Source of the DNA: Krasilnikoviella flava
GTDB lineage: Bacteria; Actinomycetota; Actinomycetes; Actinomycetales; Cellulomonadaceae
Length of the DNA: 64,000 bases
Direction of reading: 5' to 3'
Assembly (NCBI RefSeq): GCF_900167525.1
Contig: NZ_FUZQ01000006.1
Location: forward strand, 124,001-188,000
Position numbers and translations under genes: made by a program. Positions 17,599 to 25,625 of this stretch are shown here, piece by piece. A model generated the notes under the pieces. That model was not told the DNA's origin. It did no database searches and saw nothing but the letters and a program-made list of their open reading frames with translations. Position 1 is the first letter of the stretch. Each line of letters starts with the position of its first letter.

Positions 17599-17700
17599 CC
17601 GGACGCGGGACCCACGCACAGGAAGTCCCCGGTTGAGGACCCACTCGGTGGGAACGGCCCCACCCAGTGATCGGATTCAGCGCCTGATACCCGCGTCCGG
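17599..17700. ncRNA. Candidate structured RNA of unknown class
   Basis: An 11-bp perfect closing stem, CCGGACGCGGG (17599-17609) with CCCGCGTCCGG (17690-17700), encloses 80 nt that can form further hairpins, for example CCCAC/GTGGG around 17641-17652. It lies between two convergent genes and encodes no plausible protein. It does not match tRNA, SRP RNA, tmRNA or riboswitch patterns I know, so class and strand are open. It may instead be only a large imperfect terminator. Confidence 0.35.
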
Positions 17701-17704
17701 GCTG

Positions 17705-17755
17705 GCGGGCACGGCGCTCGGTCGATCGAATCCCGGGCGCCGTCTTCGTGCCCGC
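17705..17755 (-). terminator. Hairpin downstream of the GNAT gene
   Basis: GCGGGCAC (17705-17712) pairs with GTGCCCGC (17748-17755) and GGCGC (17713-17717) with GCGCC (17737-17741); a 6-nt bulge separates the two stems. It begins 5 bp after the GNAT stop codon. No T-tract is present. Confidence 0.35.
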
Positions 17756-17759
17756 TCCC

Positions 17760-18338
17760 TCAGCGCTCCGGCCGGGCCCGCCACTCCGCCGCGAGGATCC
17801 CGTACGTGTAGCCGTCGACCCAGCCCAGCTCGTCGTGCCACGAGTCCTGGACGCCGTGCTGCTCGCGCCGCATCCCGACCTTCTCCATGACGCGCCACGA
17901 CGCCGCGTTGGCGGCGAAGCAGCCGGCGGTGACGCGGTGCAGCCCCAGCTCCGCGAACGCCAGCTCGAGCAGCCCGCCCGCGATCGCGGTGGCGACGCCC
18001 CGACCGGCGTACGCCGGGTCGACCAGATAGCCCAGGGACCCCTCGACGCCCCGCCACACGTCGCCCTGCGACTGTCCCATCCCGTCGCCCACCGACAGCG
18101 TGCCCGTCCCGACGACGACGCCGTCCAGGTCGGCGACGACGGCGTGGTCGCGCGGGTCGTCGACGGACGCGAGCCACGTCGCGCGGTACGCCTCCGGGTC
18201 CACCTCCGTGCGCAGCAGCCAGCGGGTCACGTCCGGCCGGTTGCGCCAGGTGAGCACCTGGTCCAGGTCCGCGGGCGTCGGCGGTCGCAGCACGACGGGG
18301 TCGGACCGGCGCGGCCAGCTCACCTCGAGGGTCGTCAT
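17760..18338 (-). CDS. GNAT-family N-acetyltransferase (RimJ/RimL type)
   Basis: Acetyl-CoA-dependent acetyltransferase of 192 residues, a complete Acetyltransf_3 domain. Visible: VVLRPPTPADLDQVLTWRN at the N-terminus, central strand with EGSLGYLVDPAYAGRGVATAI as the acetyl-CoA pyrophosphate-binding segment (AGRGVA near residue 112), then LHRVTAGCFAANAASWRVMEKVGM, the usual RimJ/L C-terminal motif. TAGACC lies 6 nt before the ATG, consistent with a leaderless start. It is monocistronic and convergent with the HAD gene. Substrate (protein N-terminus or small molecule) cannot be told. Confidence 0.88.
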   Translation of the reverse strand: MTTLEVSWPRRSDPVVLRPPTPADLDQVLTWRNRPDVTRWLLRTEVDPEAYRATWLASVDDPRDHAVVADLDGVVVGTGTLSVGDGMGQSQGDVWRGVEGSLGYLVDPAYAGRGVATAIAGGLLELAFAELGLHRVTAGCFAANAASWRVMEKVGMRREQHGVQDSWHDELGWVDGYTYGILAAEWRARPER

Positions 18339-18436
18339 GGTCGAGGTCTACCAGGCCGCCCCGCCCGCTCCCAGCGGAATTCGTCGCACCGCGGCCGGGG
18401 CGGTTTGTGAGGAGTACGGCCGAACGATGGGACGGC

Positions 18437-18466
18437 GTGACCCCGGTCACGCACGCGGTCTAGACT
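18437..18466 (+). promoter_or_regulatory. acs promoter with CRP/GlxR-like palindrome
   Basis: GTGACCCCGGTCAC (18437-18450) has perfect 6-bp arms around a CC centre and fits the TGTGA-N6-TCACA class. TAGACT (18461-18466) is the likely -10. A CRP-type regulator of acs is known in other actinobacteria (GlxR, mycobacterial Crp); here it is inferred from sequence only. Confidence 0.5.
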
Positions 18467-18563
18467 CCCGACGGCGGGTCCCAGCGTGGCCCCGCCGTCC
18501 CCGGGCGCGACGTGTCGCGCGCCGGCGGGACCGCACCAGTGACGATGCGCACCGGAGGTAAGC

Positions 18564-20579
18564 GTGCCAGAGAACGAGACCACCGCCCCCAGCCTCGAGA
18601 ACCTGCTGCACGAGACGCGAGCGTTCCCCCCGAGCCCCGCGTTCGCGGCGCAGGCGAACGCCCAGGCGTCCCTGTACGAGGAGGCGAAGGCCGACCGCCT
18701 CGGGTTCTGGGCCGACCAGGCGCGGGAGCTCGTCACCTGGTCCACGCCGTTCACCCAGACGCTCGACTGGTCCGGGGCGCCGGTGGCGAAGTGGTTCGCC
18801 GACGGGAAGCTCAACGCCGCCTACAACGCGGTGGACCGGCACGTCGAGGCCGGGCTCGGCGACCGGGTCGCCATCCACTTCGAGGGCGAGCCGGGCGACA
18901 CCCGCACCGTCACCTACGCCGACCTGCAGCGCGAGGTCTCCCGGGCCGCGAACGCGCTGACGGCGCTCGGCGTCACCCAGGGCGACCGCGTCGTCATCTA
19001 CCTGCCGATGCTCGTCGAGTCGGTCGTCGCGATGCTCGCGTGCGCGCGCATCGGCGCCCCGCACTCGGTGGTCTTCGGCGGCTTCTCGGCCGACGCGCTG
19101 CGCAGCCGCATCGCGGATGCCGAGGCGAAGCTCGTCATCACGGCCGACGGCGGCTACCGGCGCGGCGCGCCCTCCGCCCTCAAGCCCGCCGTCGACGAAG
19201 CGGTCGGTCCCAAGGACGGCGAGCCCGCGAGCACCGTCGAGCACGTGCTCGTCGTGCGCCGCACCGGGCAGGACGTCGCATGGACCGAGGGCCGCGACGT
19301 GTGGTGGCACGACGCCCTGGAGCACGCCGACACGTTCCACGAGCCGGTCGCGGTGGACGCGGAGCACCCGCTGTTCATCCTGTACACGTCGGGCACCACG
19401 GGGAAGCCGAAGGGCATCCTGCACACCACGGGCGGCTACCTGACCCAGGCCGCGTACACCCACAAGAACGTCTTCGACCTCAAGGCCGAGTCCGACGTCT
19501 ACTGGTGCACGGCGGACATCGGCTGGGTCACCGGGCACACGTACGTCGTGTACGGGCCGCTGGCCAACGGCGCCACCCAGGTGATCTACGAGGGCACGCC
19601 GGACACCCCGCACCGCGGCCGCTGGTGGGAGCTCGTCGAGAAGTACCAGGTCTCGATCCTGTACACCGCCCCGACGGCGATCCGTACCTGCATGAAGTGG
19701 GGCGAGGACATCCCCGCCGGCTTCGACCTCTCGAGCCTGCGCGTGCTCGGCTCGGTGGGCGAGCCCATCAACCCCGAGGCGTGGATGTGGTACCGCCGCG
19801 TCATCGGCGGCGACACCGCCCCCATCGTGGACACCTGGTGGCAGACCGAGACCGGCGGGATCATGATCAGCCCGCTGCCCGGCGTCACGGCTACCAAGCC
19901 CGGCTCCGCGCAGGTCGCGCTGCCCGGCATCGTGGCCGACGTCGTGGACGACGAGGCGCACTCGGTGCCGGACGGCGGCGGCGGGTACCTCGTGCTGTCC
20001 GAGCCGTGGCCCTCCATGCTGCGCGGCATCTGGGGTGACCTGCAGCGCTTCAAGGACACGTACTGGTCGCGGTTCGAGGGCCTGTACTTCGCCGGCGACG
20101 GCGCCAAGAAGGACGAGGACGGCGACATCTGGCTGCTCGGCCGCGTGGACGACGTCATGAACGTGTCCGGCCACCGCCTGTCGACCACGGAGATCGAGTC
20201 CGCCCTCGTCTCGCACGACGTCGTGGCCGAGGCCGCCGTCGTCGGCGCCAACGACGAGACCACCGGCCAGGCCGTCGTGGCGTTCGTGATCCTGCGCGGC
20301 GAGCACGCCGACCGCGCCTCGACGCCGGAGGGGGCCGAGGAGGTGCAGGCCGAGCTGCGCAACCACGTCGCCAAGGAGATCGGCCCGATCGCCAAGCCGC
20401 GCCGCATCCTCGTCGTGCCGGAGCTGCCCAAGACGCGGTCCGGCAAGATCATGCGCCGCCTGCTGCGCGACGTCGCCGAGAACCGCACCGTGGGCGACGC
20501 GACCACGCTCGCCGACTCCTCGGTGATGGACCTCATCTCCGCGGGCCTGGCCAAGCCTTCGGCGTCCAGCGAGGACTGA
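18564..20579 (+). CDS. acs: Acetyl-CoA synthetase (AMP-forming)
   Basis: Activates acetate to acetyl-CoA via acetyl-AMP; 671 residues, the usual length. AMP-binding core: [19 protein letters not shown] near residue 273; [20 protein letters not shown] written in parts as [10 protein letters not shown] near 427; [20 protein letters not shown] region near 530; C-terminal [11 protein letters not shown] near 625, whose Lys is the regulatory acetylation site in the family. The GTG start has GGAGG at 7-nt spacing. A strong hairpin terminator follows. It is monocistronic with its own CRP-like site and -10 upstream, so carbon-source control is likely. Confidence 0.97.
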   Translation: MPENETTAPSLENLLHETRAFPPSPAFAAQANAQASLYEEAKADRLGFWADQARELVTWSTPFTQTLDWSGAPVAKWFADGKLNAAYNAVDRHVEAGLGDRVAIHFEGEPGDTRTVTYADLQREVSRAANALTALGVTQGDRVVIYLPMLVESVVAMLACARIGAPHSVVFGGFSADALRSRIADAEAKLVITADGGYRRGAPSALKPAVDEAVGPKDGEPASTVEHVLVVRRTGQDVAWTEGRDVWWHDALEHADTFHEPVAVDAEHPLFILYTSGTTGKPKGILHTTGGYLTQAAYTHKNVFDLKAESDVYWCTADIGWVTGHTYVVYGPLANGATQVIYEGTPDTPHRGRWWELVEKYQVSILYTAPTAIRTCMKWGEDIPAGFDLSSLRVLGSVGEPINPEAWMWYRRVIGGDTAPIVDTWWQTETGGIMISPLPGVTATKPGSAQVALPGIVADVVDDEAHSVPDGGGGYLVLSEPWPSMLRGIWGDLQRFKDTYWSRFEGLYFAGDGAKKDEDGDIWLLGRVDDVMNVSGHRLSTTEIESALVSHDVVAEAAVVGANDETTGQAVVAFVILRGEHADRASTPEGAEEVQAELRNHVAKEIGPIAKPRRILVVPELPKTRSGKIMRRLLRDVAENRTVGDATTLADSSVMDLISAGLAKPSASSED

Positions 20580-20603
20580 CGCCGAGAACTGATCGCACCG
20601 CCG

Positions 20604-20636
20604 AGGGCGGCCGCCTCCCCGGGAGGCGGCCGCCCT
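20604..20636. terminator. Terminator between convergent acs and binding-protein genes
   Basis: Perfect GC-rich stem: AGGGCGGCCGCCTCCC followed by CGGGAGGCGGCCGCCCT, with almost no loop. A short T-rich stretch (GCTTCTTCC) follows on the plus strand. It can serve both convergent genes. Confidence 0.75.
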
Positions 20637-20658
20637 GTGCTTCTTCCGTCGTCCCGGC

Positions 20659-21828
20659 TCAGTCCATCGTCACGTCGTGATCGGTGAACCGGTCCGTGAA
20701 CAGCGTGTCGGCCGCGGGGTCGCCGAGGTCCGTCCCCTCGCCCTCGAGCACGTCCACCAGGTCCGCGACGAACGACTCCACCCGGCTCATGTCGTAGGTG
20801 CTGACGGAACCGTCCTCCTCGGGGCCGATCAGCCCCTCCGCGGCGAGCGTCTCGGCGCTGTACGCCGCCTCCCCCGCCGAGTACGGCGAGTACGAGGGGT
20901 CCTGCGCGACGACGTCGACGATCAGGTCGTTCACCGCCTGCGGCGCCGCGACGTAGTCCGCGTTGGCCTGCTGGATCATCGGCACGAGCAGCTCCAGGCA
21001 CGGGGCGAGCTCCTCGAGGCGGTCCGCGCGGACCGAGACGTTCGAGGCGTAGACGTCGTAGCCAACGTCCTTGACGTAGCCGAACCCGACGGACCGGCCC
21101 CACTCGGGCACCTCGTTCTCGTACGTGTACGGCTCGGAGTTGCCGAACCCCTGCTGCACCACGGTCGGGTCGCCGACGAACCGCGCGGGATTGCCGTCGT
21201 AGGTCGTGTCGATCTGGTCGGCGTCGAGGAGGTCGTGCGCCACCATCCAGGCCGGGTAGATCTGGTCGGCGGACACCACGACCGGGGCGCCCGAGGCACG
21301 CACGTCGTCGACGCCCGTGATCTCGGGGTGCGACTCCGGGTCCCACATGAGGATCGCCGGGCTGTGCTTGAGCAGCGGCGCGACGCCGACGACGGGGGCC
21401 TCCGCCGCCGCGGCCACGAGCTGGTCGCCGTGCACCAGGCCCACCGTCACCGTGTCGTCGACGTACATCTGCGACGGCACCGACTGGAACCCGATCGCCG
21501 GCCCGCCGGCCCGCAGGGTGAGGTCGACGCCGGTGTCCTCTCCGTCCGCCACGAGCGCTCCGGTGACCGAGTGCTGCTCCGCGTCGAGCGTCCAGCCCTC
21601 CCCGAGCAGGCCGAACACGGCGCCCTGGTCGGACTGCGGCTGCCACTGCAGCTGGACCACCACCTCGTCCGGGCAGGTGCCGGCGAGGACGCCGCCGCCG
21701 TCGGCGGCCGGCGCCGCGGACGCGCCCGACGACGCGGTGTCCGCGGTGGCCCCGGCGCCGCACCCCGAGAGGGTGAGGAGGCCGAGGACCGCGGCCAGGG
21801 GGACGAGGTGGGTGCGGGACAGGGCCAT
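20659..21828 (-). CDS. NMT1/THI5-like substrate-binding lipoprotein (paralog 1)
   Basis: Extracytoplasmic solute-binding lipoprotein of 389 residues. Signal peptide with lipobox LSGC (Cys23), then a disordered Ala/Gly linker, then a periplasmic-binding fold starting CPDEVVVQLQWQPQSDQG. WQPQ and the following GAVFGL resemble NMT1-like proteins that bind pyrimidine, sulfonate or related ligands. It is clearly a paralog of the second binding protein at 33.4-34.6 kb, sharing the blocks VDAE/LDAE, SVTG(S/A)LVA, (V/L)MWDP and QQGF, but here no permease or ATPase is adjacent. It probably feeds the ABC system of the second operon or acts as a sensor. Divergent from the oxygenase gene. Confidence 0.85.
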   Translation of the reverse strand: MALSRTHLVPLAAVLGLLTLSGCGAGATADTASSGASAAPAADGGGVLAGTCPDEVVVQLQWQPQSDQGAVFGLLGEGWTLDAEQHSVTGALVADGEDTGVDLTLRAGGPAIGFQSVPSQMYVDDTVTVGLVHGDQLVAAAAEAPVVGVAPLLKHSPAILMWDPESHPEITGVDDVRASGAPVVVSADQIYPAWMVAHDLLDADQIDTTYDGNPARFVGDPTVVQQGFGNSEPYTYENEVPEWGRSVGFGYVKDVGYDVYASNVSVRADRLEELAPCLELLVPMIQQANADYVAAPQAVNDLIVDVVAQDPSYSPYSAGEAAYSAETLAAEGLIGPEEDGSVSTYDMSRVESFVADLVDVLEGEGTDLGDPAADTLFTDRFTDHDVTMD

Positions 21829-21881
21829 GGGGGGGCTCGCTCTCTGGGAGGGGTGCTGGCGCCACCACTCTCCCGACGGGC

Positions 21882-21977
21882 GGTATTACATGCAATACCC
21901 CGGTGTTGCGGCCTCGTAAACTCTCGATCGAACGCGATGAGCGACGTTGACAGGGATCAACGCCAGGTAATTACATG
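21882..21977. promoter_or_regulatory. Divergent control region with palindromes
   Basis: GGTATTACATGCAATACC (21882-21899) is a palindrome with perfect 6-bp arms. CGTTGACAGGGATCAACG (21945-21962) has 6-bp arms and resembles the GTTGA/TCAAC operators elsewhere in this cluster. A further TTACATG occurs at 21971-21977. The region separates the binding-protein gene from the oxygenase gene and is a likely target for the GntR regulator nearby. Confidence 0.5.
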
Positions 21978-22030
21978 ACATCACTGTCCAGCGACATCGC
22001 CAGGGACCGTACCCTCCGAGGGAGAACACC

Positions 22031-23017
22031 ATGACGGACACCTACGCACTCGCCGAGCTCCAGAAGGAGTCGCGGATGGGGGGCGTCGGCACCGAGAACG
22101 CCGGCCGCACCATCCCCCGCATCGACCTGTCGGACTTCGAGGAGCGCCGGGCCGAGATCACCGAGCAGCTGTGGACGGCCGCCACCGAGATCGGCTTCTT
22201 CCAGCTGGTCGGGCACGGCATCCCCCAGGACCAGGTGGACCGCGCGTTCGCCGAGTCGGCGCGGTTCTTCTCGCTGCCCGACGACGTCAAGGGCCGCTAC
22301 CCGCTGGTGTCCGGCACCAACGCCGGGTGGGAGAAGCTCTCCCAGACCCGCCCGTCCGTGGGCACCCCCGACCAGAAGGAGTCGTACCAGGTCACCCGCC
22401 CGCGGATGGACGACCTGTGGCCGGACGACGAGCTGCCCGGGTTCCGGGACTTCGTGCTCGGCTTCGAGGCGCAGTGCTGGGACCTCGCCATGCGCGTGCT
22501 GTCCTGCTTCGCCGACAAGCTGGGCCTCGACCGCGACTTCTTCGCCCGCGCGCACGACCCGGCCTCCGCCGAGTACCAGTCGACGCTCCGCCTCATCCAC
22601 TACCTGCCCCTCCCCGCGGACCAGAAGGAGCGCCCCGGGGTGTGGCGGGCGGGTGCGCACACCGACTTCGACTGCCTCACCCTGCTGTTCCAGCGGGACG
22701 GCCAGGGAGGACTGCAGGTGTGCCCGGGCCGCGACGCCGACGCGCAGGAGTGGACACCCGTCACGCCGTCCGACGAGGCGATCACCTGCAACATCGGTGA
22801 CATGCTCATGCGGTGGAGCGACGACCAGCTCCTGTCGAACTTCCACCGCGTGAAGCTTCCCGGCCTGGGCGACTACACGGGCTCCCGCTTCTCCATCCCG
22901 TTCTTCGCGCAAGCGAACCGGGACGTCGCCATCGAGACGCCGCAGGGCACCTACCCGCCGATCACGGCGCACGACTACCTGCAGGAGCGGGTGCGCGCCA
23001 ACTACCGCAAGGGCTGA
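22031..23017 (+). CDS. 2-oxoglutarate/Fe(II)-dependent oxygenase, isopenicillin N synthase family
   Basis: Soluble non-haem iron oxygenase of 328 residues. The N-terminal DIOX_N segment (about 28-150) contains EIGFFQLVGHGIP. The jelly-roll domain has His210 and Asp212 in GAHTDFDCLTLLF, His272 in SNFHRVKLP and Arg286-Phe-Ser288 in SRFSIPFF, giving the complete HxD...H iron triad and RxS 2-oxoglutarate/carboxylate motif. AGGGAG precedes the ATG. It is followed by a GntR regulator gene, and divergent to a solute-binding lipoprotein, so it likely oxidises the imported compound. No antibiotic synthetase genes are present, so penicillin synthesis is not implied. Confidence 0.92.
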   Translation: MTDTYALAELQKESRMGGVGTENAGRTIPRIDLSDFEERRAEITEQLWTAATEIGFFQLVGHGIPQDQVDRAFAESARFFSLPDDVKGRYPLVSGTNAGWEKLSQTRPSVGTPDQKESYQVTRPRMDDLWPDDELPGFRDFVLGFEAQCWDLAMRVLSCFADKLGLDRDFFARAHDPASAEYQSTLRLIHYLPLPADQKERPGVWRAGAHTDFDCLTLLFQRDGQGGLQVCPGRDADAQEWTPVTPSDEAITCNIGDMLMRWSDDQLLSNFHRVKLPGLGDYTGSRFSIPFFAQANRDVAIETPQGTYPPITAHDYLQERVRANYRKG

Positions 23018-23050
23018 GCCGGTGGGTACCGGGCCCGGTTACAGTGCCGC

Positions 23051-23710
23051 ATGACCACCGCCGAGTCCGGCTCCCTGCTCGCCGAGTCCGTCTACCGCAC
23101 GCTCGTCGACCAGATCTTCGAGGGGGCGCTCCCACCGGGCGCCCCCTTGAGCGTCCCCGCCCTCGCCGCCCGGCTCGACGTGAGCCGCAGCCCCGTGCGC
23201 GAGTCGGTCCAGCGGCTCATCCACGAGGGCCTCGCCGTGCACGTCCCGCACGCGGGCGCGCGGGTGCTCCAGCTCGACGAGGACGCCGTGCGTGACGTGC
23301 TCGCCGTGCGGGAGGCCCTCGACGGGCTCGCCGCCCAGGAGGCGGCACGCCGGGCCTCGGCCGACGACGTCGCCGGGCTCCTGGAGCTCGTGGAGCGCCA
23401 GGCGGACCTGCTCGAGGAACCCACGGACCCGCTGCGCGACGCCCGGCTCGACGTCGAGCTGCACACCCGGGTGCGCGAGGTCTCCGGGAACCGGCCGCTC
23501 GCCGACGCGCTGCGGCGGCTCGACGCCCAGGCGCACCTGTACACGTCAGGCATGTGGGCCGAGGAGTCCAACCGGCGTATCGCCGTGGTCGAGCACCGCC
23601 GCATCGCCGACGCCGTGGCCGCCGGTGACGCCGACGGCGCGCGCCGGGCCGCGAGCGCCCACGTCGCCGCGATCTCGGTGCGGATGCGCCGGTGGCGGAT
23701 GTCGCACTGA
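23051..23710 (+). CDS. GntR-family regulator, FCD subgroup
   Basis: FadR-type regulator of 219 residues. Winged HTH at about residues 8-72 with LDVSRSPVRESVQRLIHEGLA; FCD ligand domain from about 78 with a helical bundle and conserved acidic/His residues (DVELHTRVREVSGNRPLA; EHRRIADAVAAGDADGARR). TACAGT lies 5 nt before the ATG and there is no ribosome site, suggesting a leaderless transcript of its own. Likely local repressor of the oxygenase and binding-protein genes; the palindrome at 21882 is a candidate site. Confidence 0.9.
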   Translation: MTTAESGSLLAESVYRTLVDQIFEGALPPGAPLSVPALAARLDVSRSPVRESVQRLIHEGLAVHVPHAGARVLQLDEDAVRDVLAVREALDGLAAQEAARRASADDVAGLLELVERQADLLEEPTDPLRDARLDVELHTRVREVSGNRPLADALRRLDAQAHLYTSGMWAEESNRRIAVVEHRRIADAVAAGDADGARRAASAHVAAISVRMRRWRMSH

Positions 23711-23870
23711 CCTTTCGCCCGGCCGCCGCGTTGCCGCGCCGGGTCGCGCAGGTTGCCCCGAGATTTCCGTGTTGCCCGAGTGTGCGTCCTCTGGGAGCGT
23801 CCTGGACGAAGGGCTGACGGCGGCTGGACCGCGCGTCGGCCCGCGTGTCCGCAGCCAGGGAGGAAGCCCC

Positions 23871-25625
23871 GTGAACAGCACCCTCAGGCACCACGAGAAG
23901 CACGAGAACAGCACCCGGCGCCGCCGGGCCGGTCGCCTCGCCGCCACCGCCGTCGCGACGTCGACCCTGACCGCCCTCGCGCTCGCGGCATCCGCCGCGT
24001 CGGAGCAGCCGGCAGCACCCGACGCTGCCTCCGCCCCGGTCGCCGGGCTCCAGATCGCGACGGTGAGCGCGGCGACCCCGGCCCAGAAGCAACGGCTCCT
24101 GTCGACCGGTCTCGACGTCCTGGACGTCGAGACCCCGCGGGCCGAGGTGCTGCTGTACGGCGAGGCGGACCGTCAGCGTCTGGAGCGCGGCGGCTGGCGG
24201 TTCGACGTCGAGCCGGCCGCCGCCCAGCTGGAGGACCTGCGGGAGGCCCGCGCCACGGAGGACCGGGCTCAGGCCGCCGTGACCGACGACCCCTCGAAGG
24301 CCTCCTCGCTGCCGACCGGCCGGGTCTCCTACCGCGACCTGGAGACGGTCAACGCCGAGCTGCACGACCTGGCCGAGGAGCACCCCGAGCAGGTACGGCT
24401 GTTCGAGATGCCCCGGACGTCCCTGGTCGGACGTCCGATCTACGGCGTCGAGATCGCCGGCGACGTCGCCGCGGAGGACGGGGACCCGGTCTTCCTCCTG
24501 ACCGGGGTGCACCACGCCCGGGAGTGGCCGACGCTCGAGCTCACCACCGAGTTCGCCACCGAGGCCGTGACGAGCTACGGGTCGGACCCGGAGATCACCG
24601 CACTCATGGACTCCGCGCGGATGATCGTGGTCCCGGTGGTCAACCCGGACGGATACGTGATCTCTCGCGAGCTGATCAACGAGATGAAGCGCAAGAACTG
24701 TCGCGTCCGGCCGGGGGTCGTCCCGACGTGGGAGGAGTGCGTCGCCACGACCGGCGACCTCGGCGTGGACCCGAACCGCAACTACGGGCCGTTCTGGGGC
24801 GGCCCCGGGTCGAGCGTGGAGACGAGCGCCGGCAACCACCACGGAGCCCACCCGTACTCCGAGCCCGAGATCGCGAACATGCGCGACCTCATCGACTCCC
24901 ACCAGGTGACCGTCGCGGTCAACGCACACACGCCCGACGCCCGCCTGCTGCGGGCGCCGTCGTCGCCCCTCGAGCCGGTGCCGGCGGACGTCGATCTGTA
25001 CGACGGTCTGGCGCAGGAGCTCGGTTCGCTGCTCGGATGGAAGGCCGGCCCGTGGCCGGAGGTGTACTACGACGCGTCGGGCACCGCGGAGGAGCACGGC
25101 CTGTACGTCAACGGCACGTTCGGCTTCACCCCGGAGCTGATGCCGGGCTTCAGCGGCCTGCAGCGGTTCCACCCGCCGTACGAGTACGTGCCGCAGCAGT
25201 ACTGGGGCACCGGGGAGTACGAGGGCTCCAGCGCCCGCGCGGCCTTCCTCCGGGCGTGGCAGGCGGCGGCCGACCCGGCGCTGCACTCGGTCGTCACGGG
25301 GACCGCGCCCCGGGGCATCGAGCTGACCGTCCGCAAGGACGTCACGGTCGAGTCCTCCGCCACGCCGGTGGCGGACGGCGGGACGCTGGAGTCCGACCAC
25401 GAGCTGGTCTCCACCCTCGAGGTGCCGACGAGCGGCCGGTTCGAGTGGCACCTGCTGCCGTCGCTGCGGCAGTCCCAGGAGTCGTCGACGCTGCTCGAGG
25501 AGTCGTGGACGATCTCGTGCCGCAACCCCGCGGGCAAGCCCGTCCGGTCGGTCGAGGTGACCCTCGCGCGCGGCGACACAGCCGAGGTCGACCTGTCCCG
25601 CTGCCCGAAGGGCCCCCGCCGCTAG
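23871..25625 (+). CDS. Secreted M14 zinc carboxypeptidase
   Basis: Exported metallocarboxypeptidase of 584 residues. A long signal region (basic start, hydrophobic core, AxA near residue 45), a propeptide-like N-terminal part (about 55-145), then the M14 domain. Zinc ligands: His215 and Glu218 in HHAREW; the third His is probably His353 in NAHTPD. DPNRNYGPFWGG carries the substrate-binding Arg; catalytic Glu422 lies in TPELMPGF. A C-terminal beta-type domain (about 475-584) follows. The GTG has AGGGAGGAAG upstream. It may be unrelated in function to the heterocycle genes around it. Its TAG stop shares the CTAG tetranucleotide with the stop of the convergent amidohydrolase. Confidence 0.88.
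   Translation: MNSTLRHHEKHENSTRRRRAGRLAATAVATSTLTALALAASAASEQPAAPDAASAPVAGLQIATVSAATPAQKQRLLSTGLDVLDVETPRAEVLLYGEADRQRLERGGWRFDVEPAAAQLEDLREARATEDRAQAAVTDDPSKASSLPTGRVSYRDLETVNAELHDLAEEHPEQVRLFEMPRTSLVGRPIYGVEIAGDVAAEDGDPVFLLTGVHHAREWPTLELTTEFATEAVTSYGSDPEITALMDSARMIVVPVVNPDGYVISRELINEMKRKNCRVRPGVVPTWEECVATTGDLGVDPNRNYGPFWGGPGSSVETSAGNHHGAHPYSEPEIANMRDLIDSHQVTVAVNAHTPDARLLRAPSSPLEPVPADVDLYDGLAQELGSLLGWKAGPWPEVYYDASGTAEEHGLYVNGTFGFTPELMPGFSGLQRFHPPYEYVPQQYWGTGEYEGSSARAAFLRAWQAAADPALHSVVTGTAPRGIELTVRKDVTVESSATPVADGGTLESDHELVSTLEVPTSGRFEWHLLPSLRQSQESSTLLEESWTISCRNPAGKPVRSVEVTLARGDTAEVDLSRCPKGPRR

Noticed and set aside
17640-17737. T-box or tRNA-like element (GGTGGGAACGG; GGTCGATCGAATCC)
   Set aside because: No specifier or antiterminator arrangement and no cloverleaf could be drawn; kept only as an unclassified RNA candidate.
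22031-23017. Beta-lactam biosynthesis suggested by the isopenicillin N synthase family
   Set aside because: No peptide synthetase or acyltransferase genes; the family includes many catabolic oxygenases.
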